Assembly (NCBI RefSeq): GCF_013364235.1 | Contig: NZ_CP054919.1 | Location: 1,528,145 to 1,592,144 of the forward strand | Direction: 5' to 3' | From: Kitasatospora sp. NA04385 | GTDB lineage: Bacteria; Actinomycetota; Actinomycetes; Streptomycetales; Streptomycetaceae | DNA: 64,000 bases | Part shown: positions 34,612 through 43,362 of the stretch, piece by piece | Layout: the number at the start of each line of letters is the position of its first letter | Position numbering within the stretch: the stretch's first letter is position 1 | The notes under the pieces: generated by a model | Database searches by the model: none | What the model was told of the DNA's origin: nothing | What the model saw: only the letters and a program-made list of their open reading frames with translations | Made by a program: the position numbers and the translations under genes

Positions 34612-35072
34612 GGGTCTCCGGTCGCCGTCAGGCGGAGGTCGCCGTCCCAGGACTCGCAGCGGACGGTGCCGCCCGGGAAGTCGAGTTCGAGGGCGGTGCG
34701 GCCGGTGTGCGGGGCGTGTTCCTGGCGGACGGCCAGGACGGGGTGGCCGAGGTGCGGGGCGAAGGGGGTTCCGTCGGGGGCGTCGCGGACGTCGAGGCGG
34801 CCCCACTCGCCCAGGTCGACGTCGGCGTGCGGCTGCTCGTCGGCGACGATCAGGCACCAGTCGCTGCCGGTGGCGACGAAGGTGCAGCCGCCGCGGTCGT
34901 CGCGCAGCCAGACCACCACGGGGTCGGCGGCGCGCTCGCCCTCGTAGGAGTACCAGGACGCGACCACGCCGGTCAGCTGGCGGCCGACCAGGGCGGTGAG
35001 GTCGGGGCCGGGGCCGTGCACGGGGCACGTGGGGGGCGGGACGGGCACGGCGGGCGTGGCGGGCGCGGTCAC
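34608..35072 (-). CDS. Small beta-rich hypothetical protein
   Basis: 154 residues, mostly beta by inspection, with 'VASWYSYEGERAADPVVVWLRDD' and 'WDGDLRLTATGDP' at the end and a Pro-rich N-terminus. GTG 35072 overlaps the DUF2804 stop by GTGA, and its own stop overlaps the next start in the same way. Not recognised; its tight coupling implies a function shared with DUF2804. Confidence 0.75.
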   Translation of the reverse strand: MTAPATPAVPVPPPTCPVHGPGPDLTALVGRQLTGVVASWYSYEGERAADPVVVWLRDDRGGCTFVATGSDWCLIVADEQPHADVDLGEWGRLDVRDAPDGTPFAPHLGHPVLAVRQEHAPHTGRTALELDFPGGTVRCESWDGDLRLTATGDP

Positions 35073-36133
35073 CAGCGCATCCGGACGTCCTCGGCCCAGC
35101 CCAGCAGCCCGTCCACCGCGACCCGCAGGCCGTCGTCGGTGCGGACGGTGCCGGAGTAGCGGCCGAAGCACTGGTCGGTGCGGTTGGCGATCAGGCCGGC
35201 CTCGGTGCGGGTGCGGCGGTCGTGGAAGGGGGTGAAGGTGAGGTCGACCAGGTCGCTGCCGGGGGTGGTGATCCGCCAGGGGGCGAGCGGGGCGGCGAGG
35301 TCGTAGCGCCAGTCCAGCTCGGTGCCGATCTTGGTGAGGCGGCCGTCCACGCACAGCGCGTTCTCGGTGCTTCCGGTGCCGACGGTCCACTGGCCGCCGA
35401 ACTGGAGGCCCACCGTGTGCCCGCCGGTGCGGCCGGACGCGGCGCCCCAGTTCCAGCCGAGCGAGCGCGGCCAGCGTCCCCGGCCGTGGTCGAGCACGCC
35501 CCAGGCGTCGTCCCCGAAGTCGTACGTGCGGTCGCCGAGCCGGACGGTGCCGGTGGCCGGGCGGGCGGTGTGCTTGGAGGTGTACTGGAAGCGCTTGACG
35601 TTCCAGGGGACGACCACCGACAGGGTCTCGTGGCCGTCGGGCAGCGCGACCAGCAGGTCGGCCTCCAGCGGGCGCAGGTCGGCGGTCAGGGCGCGGGCAC
35701 GCAGCCGGGTGCCGCCGGGTTCGTGGCTGATCGAGATCCGGACCCGGCGGCGGCCGGGCCGCTCCGGGCCGACGGTGAGGTCGGCGCCGTGCGGGCCGCC
35801 GGAACCGGCGATGCCCTCGGGGAAGGCGGTGCGCCGGGTCGGGAGGCCGGGGGCGAGCGCGGTGCGCTCGTGCTCCTCCAGGACGCCGTGCTCGTCCCAG
35901 GAGAGGAAGTACGCGCTGTCGAGGGTGAGGAAGTCCAGGTCGCTGACGGTGAGCGCGAGCAGGTGGGTGGGCGTGGTGACGCACCAGTACTCCCAGCGCT
36001 TGGTGCGCCCCCAGCCGCGCAGGTTGCCGCGGTGCAGCGGGGTCCGCGACCAGCCGACGGCGTCGCGGTCCAGCCGCCCGTCGGGACGGCACAGGTCGGC
36101 GGGGGCGGTGATCTCTCGCTCGTGGGTCGCCAT
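35069..36133 (-). CDS. DUF2804 domain protein
   Basis: 354 residues covering a whole DUF2804 unit: 'GRTKRWEYWCVTTPTHLLALTVSDLD' near residue 43, 'VPWNVKRFQYTSKHTARPATG' centrally, 'GDDAWGVLDHGRGRWPRSLGWNWGAASG' and 'NALCVDGRLTKIG'. The family resembles lipocalin/carotenoid-hydratase-like beta proteins but has no established reaction. ATG 36133. First gene of a four-gene overlapping operon; three palindromic 47-bp repeats lie 45-170 bp upstream of its start. Confidence 0.88.
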   Translation of the reverse strand: MATHEREITAPADLCRPDGRLDRDAVGWSRTPLHRGNLRGWGRTKRWEYWCVTTPTHLLALTVSDLDFLTLDSAYFLSWDEHGVLEEHERTALAPGLPTRRTAFPEGIAGSGGPHGADLTVGPERPGRRRVRISISHEPGGTRLRARALTADLRPLEADLLVALPDGHETLSVVVPWNVKRFQYTSKHTARPATGTVRLGDRTYDFGDDAWGVLDHGRGRWPRSLGWNWGAASGRTGGHTVGLQFGGQWTVGTGSTENALCVDGRLTKIGTELDWRYDLAAPLAPWRITTPGSDLVDLTFTPFHDRRTRTEAGLIANRTDQCFGRYSGTVRTDDGLRVAVDGLLGWAEDVRMRW

Positions 36134-36173
36134 CCGCGCACCCTACTGCCGCGACCAGCGGGAAAGCCACGGT

Positions 36174-36300
36174 CGGCGGTTCGTCTACGCGTAGATGAAC
36201 CCTCCGTCGCGGAACCCCGTCGGCGGTTCGTCTACGCGTAGACGAACCCTCCCCCGCGGAACGCCGCCCGCCGTTCGTCTACGCGTAGACGAACCGCTCC
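36174..36300. repeat. Three tandem 47-bp units, each with a 22-bp palindrome
   Basis: Each unit contains GTTCGTCTACG followed directly by its mirror CGTAGACGAAC. Copies 2 and 3 are perfect palindromes (36226-36247 and 36273-36294); copy 1 (36179-36200) has one base changed. Centre-to-centre distance is exactly 47 bp twice. The linker GGAACcCC/GGAACgCC is also similar. Located between the MFS terminator and the DUF2804 start. Confidence 0.92.
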
Positions 36301-36308
36301 GGAAAGCA

Positions 36309-36348
36309 CGGCGGGCCGTTCCTCCCCGCAGGGACGAACGGCCCGCCG
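36309..36348 (-). terminator. Hairpin terminator of the MFS gene
   Basis: A 13-bp stem CGGCGGGCCGTTC (36309-36321) with 36336-36348, extended after one mismatch by TCCC/GGGA with a 4-nt CGCA loop, located about 70 nt beyond the stop of the minus-strand MFS gene. Confidence 0.85.
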
Positions 36349-36417
36349 GAAGCAGAACGGGGGCGAGCACGGGCCGGGAGGAGCCACTGCGCGGAGCGGG
36401 CCACTGCGCGGAGCGGG

Positions 36418-37878
36418 CTACTTCGCGGCAGCGCCCTCGGTGACGGCGCCCTGCGCGGCGCCGCCCTGCGAGCCGTTCCGGCCCGCGGCCCCGGCGACCG
36501 CGCGGCGGACGCCCGGGATGGCGAGGGTGACCAGGGCGGCCGCCACGGCGGCGCCCGCGCCGATCATGAAGGCGGTGCGGAAGCCGCTCTCCGAGGGCAG
36601 CGCGTGGCCGCCGAAGTCGGTGGTCATGTGGGCCAGCACCACGCCGATGACGGCGGAGGAGCTGGAGGTGCCGATGGAGCGCATCAGGGTGTTGAGGCCG
36701 TTGGCGGCGGCGGTCTCGGAGACCGGGACCGCGCCCATGATCAGCGCGGGCATGGCCGCGTAGGCGAACGCGATGCCGCCGCTGATCAGGCAGGAGAAGA
36801 CCAGCACGCCCCAGGCGTGGCCCATCAGGGCGAGCGCGGAGAGGTAGCCGCCGGTGATGATGACGGCGCCGACCAGCAGCGAGACCTTGGGCCCCTTGGC
36901 CTTGGAGAGCTTGGCGGAGACCGGCGAGAGCAGCATCATGACCAGGCCGGCGGGGGCCATCCACAGGCCGGCGGCGACCATCGACTGGCCGAGGCCGTAG
37001 CCGGTGGCGGTGGGCAGCTGGAGCAACTGCGGGGAGACCAGGCTCATCGCGTACATCGCGAAGCCGATCACCACGGAGGCCAGGTTGGTCATCAGCACCT
37101 GGCGGCGGGCGCTGGTGCGCAGGTCGACCAGCGGCTGCTCGGTGCGCAGCTCCCACCAGCCCCAGACCGGGAGGACCACGACGGCGACGGCCAGCATGCC
37201 CAGGGTGGTGCCGGAGCCCCAGCCCCAGTCGCTGCCCTTGGAGATGGTGAGCAGCAGGGCGACCAGTCCGATGGTGAGCCCGATCGCGCCGACGACGTCG
37301 AAGCGGCCGCCGGAGCGGACCGGGGACTCGGGAACGAGGAGGAACACGGCGGCGGCGACCACCGCACCGAGCGCGGCGGAGATCCAGAACAGCGCGTGCC
37401 AGCTGGCGTTCTGGGCGATGACGGCGGACAGCGGCAGGCCGAACGCGCCGCCGATGCCGAGCGAGGAGCTCATCAGCGCCATCGAGGAGCCGAGCTTCTG
37501 CGGCGGCAGTTCGTCGCGCATGATGCTGATGCCGAGCGGGATGACACCGGCGCCGACGCCCTGGAGGGCGCGGCCGATCACCATCGGGGCGAGCGAGCTG
37601 CTGAGGCCGCAGACCAGCGAGCCGATGACGAGCATGGTGAGGCTGGCGAGCAGGATGCGGCGCTTGCCGTACATGTCGCCGAGTCGGCCGAGCACCGGGG
37701 TGGCGACGGCACCGGCCAGCAGGGTGGCGGTGATCGCCCAGGACGCGTTGGCGGCCGTGGTGTGGAGCAGGTTCGGCAGGTCCGGGATCAGCGGGACGAC
37801 CAGGGTCTGCATCAGCGAGACCACGATGCCCGCGCCGGCGAGCACTCCGACGATGGGGCCGGTGCGTGCCTGACTCAT
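36418..37878 (-). CDS. MFS transporter, DHA2 (14-TM) type
   Basis: 486-residue drug:H+ antiporter-like permease. Family motifs: 'WAITATLLAGAVATPVLGRLGDMYGKRR' (motif A at the 2-3 loop) and 'GRALQGVGAGVIPLGISIMRDELPP' (motif C region), with about 14 helices and a Gly/Ala-rich tail. ATG 37878 follows GGAAG. Divergent from a MarR repressor across a large dyad, the standard layout for a substrate-inducible efflux pump. Confidence 0.93.
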   Translation of the reverse strand: MSQARTGPIVGVLAGAGIVVSLMQTLVVPLIPDLPNLLHTTAANASWAITATLLAGAVATPVLGRLGDMYGKRRILLASLTMLVIGSLVCGLSSSLAPMVIGRALQGVGAGVIPLGISIMRDELPPQKLGSSMALMSSSLGIGGAFGLPLSAVIAQNASWHALFWISAALGAVVAAAVFLLVPESPVRSGGRFDVVGAIGLTIGLVALLLTISKGSDWGWGSGTTLGMLAVAVVVLPVWGWWELRTEQPLVDLRTSARRQVLMTNLASVVIGFAMYAMSLVSPQLLQLPTATGYGLGQSMVAAGLWMAPAGLVMMLLSPVSAKLSKAKGPKVSLLVGAVIITGGYLSALALMGHAWGVLVFSCLISGGIAFAYAAMPALIMGAVPVSETAAANGLNTLMRSIGTSSSSAVIGVVLAHMTTDFGGHALPSESGFRTAFMIGAGAAVAAALVTLAIPGVRRAVAGAAGRNGSQGGAAQGAVTEGAAAK

Positions 37879-37903
37879 GGGGTACTTCCATCTCTTCGAC
37901 TAG

Positions 37904-37938
37904 ATATGCATGATGCACACAATGTGTACCATACATAT
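37904..37938. promoter_or_regulatory. MarR-type operator in divergent promoter
   Basis: AT-rich 35-bp dyad: ATATGCATGATGCACAC on one side and GTGTACCATACATAT on the other, with 13 of 17 positions symmetric. It lies 25 bp from the MFS start and 50 bp from the MarR start. Confidence 0.65.
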
Positions 37939-37989
37939 GGCACCCTCGCGGGATATGCTGCCGAAAAGTGACGCAAGGGACGGAGGAGC

Positions 37990-38451
37990 ATGCGGCGCGA
38001 CAAGGAACTCGCCCTGATCGAACGGGAAATGATGCTGCTCGCCCGTCACCAGGTGCTCGCCACCGCCCGTACCAACGGCGGCCCCGACGCCTTGGAGCGC
38101 AGCGCGTACACCCTGCTCAGCCGGATCGAGACCGAGGGCCCGCTGACCATCGGCCAGCTGGCCGAGGCCTTCGGGCTGGACACCTCCACCGTCAACCGGC
38201 AGACCGCCGCGATGCTGCGGGCCGGCCTGGTCGACCGCATCCCGGACCCGGACGGCGGAGTCGCCCGCAAGCTGCGGATCACCGAGGAGGGCCTGCGCCG
38301 GCTGCGGCAGGACCGCGACTGGTCGGTCGAGGGCCTGTCCCGGGTGGTCACCGACTGGACGTCCGAGGACCTGGCCGAGTTCGCCGAGGTGCTGGAACGC
38401 TTCAACCGCGACATCGAACGGATCCAGGGCCGCCCCTGGCCGCGCGGCTGA
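37990..38451 (+). CDS. MarR-family transcriptional regulator
   Basis: 153-residue dimeric winged-helix repressor: 'YTLLSRIETEGPLTIGQLAEAFGLDTSTVNRQTAAMLRAGLVDRIPDPDGGVARKLRITEEG', with the recognition helix at about residues 62-80 and the wing at 88-100. ATG 37990 follows GGAGGAG. It probably represses the divergent DHA2 exporter and itself through the intervening dyad; the ligand is unknown. Confidence 0.93.
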   Translation: MRRDKELALIEREMMLLARHQVLATARTNGGPDALERSAYTLLSRIETEGPLTIGQLAEAFGLDTSTVNRQTAAMLRAGLVDRIPDPDGGVARKLRITEEGLRRLRQDRDWSVEGLSRVVTDWTSEDLAEFAEVLERFNRDIERIQGRPWPRG

Positions 38452-38745
38452 CCCGGCTCGGCCCGCCCCCGCCCGACCCTGCCCGGCCCGCCCCTGCCCG
38501 GCCCGCCCCCGCGCGGGGGCCCGGCCGCCCGGACGGCCCGTCAACCCCCGCCGCCCGCCGCTCCCCCGGCGGGCGTTGCGCCGAGCGGGTGGCCCTCGTA
38601 CCGCCGGTCCGCGACCTGACGGGTAAAACCTGTCGCCCGGGCGGCCACCGCCGCACCGGCCGAAACGATCAGGCCCTACGATCACCCCCAGGAGCGGACC
38701 CCGGGCCCGGACCGGCCCGCGCGCGGAAGGGCGGACGAGGAAGAA

Positions 38746-39522
38746 GTGGCCGACGCGGTGATCGATCTCAATGCGGACCTCGGCGAGGGCTTCGGACGCT
38801 GGAGCCTGACCGACGACGAGGCGCTGCTCTCCGTGGTCACCAGCGCCAACGTCGCCTGCGGCTTCCACGCCGGTGACCCGTCCACGATGCGCCGGGTCTG
38901 CTCGCTGGCCGCCGAGCGCGGGGTGCGGATCGGCGCCCAGGTCTCCTACCGCGACCTGGCCGGGTTCGGCCGCCGCGCGATGGACGTCCCGCCGGACGAG
39001 CTGGCCGACGAGATCGCCTACCAGATCGGCGCGCTCCAGGTGTTCGCCCGCGCGGCCGGCTCCCGGGTCTCCTACGTCAAGCCGCACGGCGCCCTCTACA
39101 ACCGGGTGGTGGACGACAACGAGCAGGCCGAGGCGGTGGTTTCGGGCGTGCTGCGGGCCGGCGCGGTCTGCGACGGGCCGCTGCCGCTGCTCGGCCTGCC
39201 CGGTTCCCGGCTGCTGGCGGTCGCCGAGGGCGTCGGACTGCCCGTGGTCACCGAGGCGTTCGCCGACCGCGCCTACACCCGGGCCGGCACCCTCGTCCCG
39301 CGCCGCGAGCCGGACGCCGTCGTGCACGACCCCGAGAAGGTCATCGCGCGCGCCGTCGGCATCGCCCGGGACGCCGTCGTGACCGCCGCCGGCGGCGAGG
39401 TGATCACCGTCCGGGCCCGCTCGCTGTGCGTGCACGGCGACACCCCCGGCGCCGCCCAACTCGCCTGGCGGGTCCGGGGCGCGCTGGCCTCCGCGGGCGT
39501 CCGCGTCGAGGCGTTCACCTGA
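38746..39522 (+). CDS. pxpA: 5-oxoprolinase subunit A (LamB/YcsF family)
   Basis: 258-residue LamB/YcsF protein, the PxpA subunit that with PxpB and PxpC hydrolyses 5-oxoproline to glutamate using ATP. Signature 'DLNADLGEGFGRW' at the N-terminus, 'ANVACGFHAGDPSTM', 'GAQVSYRDLAGFGRR', 'YVKPHGALYN' and 'CVHGDTPGA'. GTG 38746 follows GAGG. No pxpB or pxpC is adjacent, so those partners must be elsewhere. The 294 bp upstream are GC-rich with no gene; TACGAT at about 38677 could be a -10. Confidence 0.93.
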   Translation: MADAVIDLNADLGEGFGRWSLTDDEALLSVVTSANVACGFHAGDPSTMRRVCSLAAERGVRIGAQVSYRDLAGFGRRAMDVPPDELADEIAYQIGALQVFARAAGSRVSYVKPHGALYNRVVDDNEQAEAVVSGVLRAGAVCDGPLPLLGLPGSRLLAVAEGVGLPVVTEAFADRAYTRAGTLVPRREPDAVVHDPEKVIARAVGIARDAVVTAAGGEVITVRARSLCVHGDTPGAAQLAWRVRGALASAGVRVEAFT

Positions 39523-39799
39523 GCCTCTCGACGCCCCGTCACGCCCCTGCCGCGCACCCCGCCCCACCCCCGGAAAATTCCCGGAATTCCCGCTGCTCCG
39601 GCCGCCCGGAAAGGCCCCTTCCCGGCCCTCCGCCGCCCCGCCGCGCCCCCGGCCCCCACCTCCCGGTGCGTGGCGGTCACCCCGTCGCGCAACCCCCCGC
39701 CGCGGGCCGCACAGCCCCTCGCCACATAGCCTCTGACCTGGTGTTTTCCTGATTTTCCCCTAGGGTTGGCAGCACTGCGGACCACGTCGGAGGGGACAC

Positions 39800-40843
39800 G
39801 TGATGACCGAATACAACGCTGCGCACATCCAGGTGCTGGAGGGGTCGGCCGCCATCCGGAAACGGCCCGGGATGTACATCGGCTCGGCCGGCGAACACGG
39901 CCTGCACCAACTGCTGTACGAGGCGCTGGAACCGGCGGCGGAGGCCGTCCTGCTGGGCCGGGCGGGCCGGATCGACGTCACGCTGACCGCCGACGGCGGC
40001 GCCCGCGTCAGCCACGACGGCCGTCCGGACGACAGCCTGCCGGAACAGCTGACCCGCTTCTGGACGCCCCCGCGCGAAGCCGGGCCCCGGGTCCACCTCT
40101 CCCGCTTCGCCGCCGGCCTCTTCACCGTCAGCGCGCTCTCCGCCCGGCTGACCGTGGAGGAGCACCGCGACGGCGTGATCGTCCGCCACGCCTACGCCTG
40201 CGGCGAGCAGCTCACCCCGCCCACCGAGGCCGGCGCCACCGACCGCACCGGCACCGCGATCACCCTCCACCCCGACCCGGAGATCTTCGAGACCGTCGTT
40301 TTCGACCATCCGACCCTGGCCGATCACCTGCGCGAACTCGCCTTCCTCAACCGCGAGTTCGACTTCACCCTCACCGACGAACGCACCACCCCGCCGCGCA
40401 CCGACCGCTTCCACCACCCCGCCGGCCCGCTCGACTACACCACCCACCTCGGCGGCGACCCCACCGACACCCTCACCCTCCACACCACCGACGAACGGAT
40501 GGGCGGCACCCTCGACCTCGCCCTCTCCTGGACCGGCCGCGGCGGCATCCACTGCTACGCCAACAGCCGCCGCACCAGCGACGGCACCCACCTCACCGGC
40601 TTCCGGTCCGGCCTGCGGGCCGCCCTGCTCCCCCACCTCGGCAGGCACGCCCTGCGCACCCTGTTCACCGAACTCACGGCGGTCGTCTCGGTCAAGCTCG
40701 ACGACCCCAACTACGAGGGCTGCGCCCGCGAGATGCTCGGCAACCACCCCGTCCACGCCTGCACCGCCGAGGCCGTCCAGCACGCGGTGGAAACCTGGCT
40801 CGCCGAACACCCGCAGCGCGCCGCCGAGTTGGCGGGCGGCTGA
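39800..40843 (+). CDS. Stand-alone degenerate GyrB-like ATPase/transducer domain
   Basis: 347 residues that begin exactly like GyrB, 'VLEGSAAIRKRPGMYIGS', and align with the GHKL and transducer domains, ending 'VSVKLDDPNYEGCAREMLGN' like the GyrB 'VSVK.P.PQFEGQTK.KLGN' region. There is no TOPRIM domain. Key ATP residues differ: the 'YEVVDNSVDEA' stretch is 'YEALEPAAEA' (Mg-binding Asn lost), and the ATP lid 'GGLHGVG' is 'RFAAGLF'. The 'EXXXD' Glu is retained. It is therefore probably a non-hydrolysing paralog. GTG 39800 or ATG 39803 with GGAGGGG upstream. No gyrA partner nearby. Confidence 0.88.
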   Translation: MMTEYNAAHIQVLEGSAAIRKRPGMYIGSAGEHGLHQLLYEALEPAAEAVLLGRAGRIDVTLTADGGARVSHDGRPDDSLPEQLTRFWTPPREAGPRVHLSRFAAGLFTVSALSARLTVEEHRDGVIVRHAYACGEQLTPPTEAGATDRTGTAITLHPDPEIFETVVFDHPTLADHLRELAFLNREFDFTLTDERTTPPRTDRFHHPAGPLDYTTHLGGDPTDTLTLHTTDERMGGTLDLALSWTGRGGIHCYANSRRTSDGTHLTGFRSGLRAALLPHLGRHALRTLFTELTAVVSVKLDDPNYEGCAREMLGNHPVHACTAEAVQHAVETWLAEHPQRAAELAGG

Positions 40844-40847
40844 CGTC

Positions 40848-41519
40848 TCAGCCCAGGTACCGCACGGTGACCTGCTCGCTGTGCGGTGCCAGCAGGGCGC
40901 GCAACTCCTCGGCGGGGGCGGTGAGTTCCGCGCCGTCCATGGTTTCCAGCACGAACAGCACGTCGGTCGCCCGTTCGGTGACCCGGGTGCGGTGGGCGTC
41001 GCGGTGGTTCCAGTGGCGGGTGAGGACGCCCGCCGCGTCGGCGTAGACCACCTCGCCGGGCCCGGGGTGCTGGACGGTGCCGGGTTCGCCGAGCGGGGTG
41101 AACTCCTCGGTGCCGTCGGCGAACCGGATCTCGACGGCGCCGTCGACCGCCGCCAGGTCGAACGCCCCGGCGGGGCGGGCGTGCCGGACGGAGACGGCGT
41201 TGTAGGAGTCGACGGCGGGGTTGATCCGGGGCAGCGCGCCCTGCTTGGCGAGGCGGCGGCCGAGCGCGTCCGCGCTGGGGCGGACGCGGCGCGGGTTGCT
41301 GCCGAAGGCGCGGTACGCGGTGTGCCAGGCGGCGATCCGCGGGTCGTGCTCGTCGGCGGGGCGCCACTCGCCTGCGGCGGCGCGGGCCTCCAGCCGGGCG
41401 AGCGCGGCCTCGGTGGCGGGCCAGGGCCGGTCGGCGCGGACGCCGCTGGCGGTGAGGACGGCGATCCGGGCGGCGGGGAAGGCCGCGGCGACGTCGGGGT
41501 GCAGGTGCGGAAGGGGCAC
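40848..41519 (-). CDS. B3/B4 tRNA-synthetase-like domain protein
   Basis: 223-residue free-standing B3/B4 domain, the editing-type fold of the phenylalanyl-tRNA synthetase beta chain. Seen as 'WHTAYRAFGSNPRRVRPSADALGRRLAKQGALPRINPAVDSYNAVSVRH', a hallmark of this family. Such proteins are presumed to act on mischarged tRNAs or free amino acid adducts. GTG 41519; 18 nt after the EamA transporter stop on the same strand, so co-transcribed. Confidence 0.88.
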   Translation of the reverse strand: MPLPHLHPDVAAAFPAARIAVLTASGVRADRPWPATEAALARLEARAAAGEWRPADEHDPRIAAWHTAYRAFGSNPRRVRPSADALGRRLAKQGALPRINPAVDSYNAVSVRHARPAGAFDLAAVDGAVEIRFADGTEEFTPLGEPGTVQHPGPGEVVYADAAGVLTRHWNHRDAHRTRVTERATDVLFVLETMDGAELTAPAEELRALLAPHSEQVTVRYLG

Positions 41520-41537
41520 GGGGAGTCTCCGGAGGGG

Positions 41538-42374
41538 TCAGGCCAGGGCCAGCAGGCCGACCGCGAGGGCGGCCGCGCCGAGGCCGGCCACCTGGCCGCG
41601 GTGGATGCGTTCGGACAGGACGGCGCGGGCCAGCAGCACGGTGCCGGCCGGGTAGAGCGCGGTGATCACCGCGACCACCGCCAGGTCGCCGCTGCGGGCG
41701 GCGAGCAGGAACAGCACGCCGGCCAGCGAGTCGAGCGCCCCGGCGGCACCCGCCAGGGCGTACGCGGGGCGCTCGGGGCCGAGCCGGCGGCGCCACAGGG
41801 CGGCGGCGGTCAGGGTGAGCGCGGAGGTGACGGCCCGGCCGACGATCAGCGGGGCGACGCCGCTGCCGGACGGGGCCTGGTGCAGGCAGACCAGCTGGAC
41901 GGCGATCGCGCTGCCCGCGCCCAGCGCCAGCAGCAGCGCCGGACGGCCCACCCGGGCCCGGCCGCCGGACGACCCGGCGCTGACCAGGACCACCGCGGCC
42001 AGCGCCAGCGGCAGGCCCACCAGCCCGGCGGTGCCCAGCCGTTCGCCCTGCAGCAGGCCGACCAGGACCGGCAGCGCCGCCGAGACCAGCGCCGTCACCG
42101 GCGAGAGCACGTTCATCGGGCCGATCGCCAGCGTCCGGTACAGCAGCGCGAAGGCCGCCGCCGAGGCCGCCCCGGAGGCCGCGCCCCAGCCGACCGCCCC
42201 GGCCTCGAACCGGGCGCCGAGCAGCGGCCAGAGCAGCAGCTCGACGGCCAGGCTGGCGGGCGCGGCGACCAGCACGGTGCGCAGCACGTGCGCACGGCGG
42301 GCGCCGAGGCCGCCGAAGAAGTCGGCGCAGCCGTAGGCGAGGGAGCTGCCGAGGGCGAGCAGCAGAGCGAGCAT
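41538..42374 (-). CDS. EamA/DMT-superfamily transporter
   Basis: 278-residue ten-helix drug/metabolite transporter with two EamA repeats (about 1-135 and 140-278), for example 'LYRTLAIGPMNVLSPVTALVSAALPVLVGL' and 'ALYPAGTVLLARAVLSERIHRGQVAGLGAAALAVGLL'. ATG 42374 follows GGGAAG. Paired with the B3/B4 protein, so it may export an amino acid or derivative; the substrate is inferred only. Confidence 0.9.
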   Translation of the reverse strand: MLALLLALGSSLAYGCADFFGGLGARRAHVLRTVLVAAPASLAVELLLWPLLGARFEAGAVGWGAASGAASAAAFALLYRTLAIGPMNVLSPVTALVSAALPVLVGLLQGERLGTAGLVGLPLALAAVVLVSAGSSGGRARVGRPALLLALGAGSAIAVQLVCLHQAPSGSGVAPLIVGRAVTSALTLTAAALWRRRLGPERPAYALAGAAGALDSLAGVLFLLAARSGDLAVVAVITALYPAGTVLLARAVLSERIHRGQVAGLGAAALAVGLLALA

Positions 42375-42598
42375 GGCACTTCCCGGGAGGTGAGGCGGAA
42401 CGGTCCGAACGGTACAACAGAGTGAACGCAACAGACCAACAGAATGATCGCCGCCCGCATTCCGCTCCCGCAGGGCCCCGGCCCGACCGGGAAGGCGCCC
42501 GCCGCACCCCGGAGGACGCCGACCGCGGAGGACGCCGACCGCGTCCCCGCCCCGGAAACCGTTTGCCGTGCTACCGCCCGCGGTGCTCTGCTCGCCCG

Positions 42599-43171
42599 GT
42601 GAACACTCTCCGCCTGCGCACCGACCGGCTCGCCCTGCGCCGCCTCACCCCCGCCGACCTGCCCGCCGTCACCGCCCTGTGCGGCGACCCGGAGGTGATG
42701 CGGTACATCGACGACGGCCGCCCCGTCCCGCCCGGGCGGGTCGCCGACGAGCTGCTGCCGGGCCTGCTGCGCGAGTACGCCGACCTGCCGGACGGCCTGG
42801 GCTGCTGGGCGCTGGAGGCGGACGGCCGCTTCCTGGGCTGGGCGGCGCTGCACCCGCCCGCCTCCGTCGGCCTGGACGGGACGGACGGCCTGGAGCTGGG
42901 CTACCGCCTGCTGCCCGCCGCCCGGGGCCGGGGGTACGCCACCGAGGCGGCGGCCGCGCTGGTCCGCGCCGCGTTCGAGGAGCTGCGGGCCGAGCGGGTG
43001 GCGGCCACCACGATGGCGGTGAACACCGCCTCCCGCCGCGTCCTGGAGCGGGCCGGCCTGCGCCACGTGCGGACGTTCTTCGCCGACTGGCCGGACCCGA
43101 TCCCGGGCAGCGAGCACGGCGACGTGGTCTACGCGCTGACCTGGGCCGAGTGGGCCGCCGCCACGCCCTGA
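42599..43171 (+). CDS. RimJ/RimL-type GNAT acetyltransferase
   Basis: 190 residues opening 'LRTDRLALRRLTPADLPAVTALCGDPEVMRYI', the standard RimJ/RimL start. 'LELGYRLLPAARGRGYATEAAAALVRAAFE' is motif A (R-x-x-G-x-A), and 'VNTASRRVLERAGLRHV' is motif B. Start GTG 42599 lacks a visible ribosome site and may be leaderless. It probably acetylates an alpha-amine of a protein or small molecule. Confidence 0.88.
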   Translation: MNTLRLRTDRLALRRLTPADLPAVTALCGDPEVMRYIDDGRPVPPGRVADELLPGLLREYADLPDGLGCWALEADGRFLGWAALHPPASVGLDGTDGLELGYRLLPAARGRGYATEAAAALVRAAFEELRAERVAATTMAVNTASRRVLERAGLRHVRTFFADWPDPIPGSEHGDVVYALTWAEWAAATP

Positions 43172-43362
43172 CGCCCACCAGGGGCGGGCCCCGCCCCGGC
43201 GCCCGGGGCGGTCCGCGTCCGGATGCCCGCCGGGGCGAATGGTCCGGTTTGTCAGGTGATGACCCTTTGCGATCTTCAGTACATCCGGACCCCCTATCAT
43301 CTGCCCGCACCGGACCGTGCCCCCGGCCGCCGGACCACCCCACGAGCGAACAGGAAACCGCC

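Noticed and set aside
36174..36300. Possible CRISPR array from regularly spaced palindromic repeats
   Set aside because: Only three units, the 'spacers' are similar to each other, the palindrome is complete and no cas genes are present.
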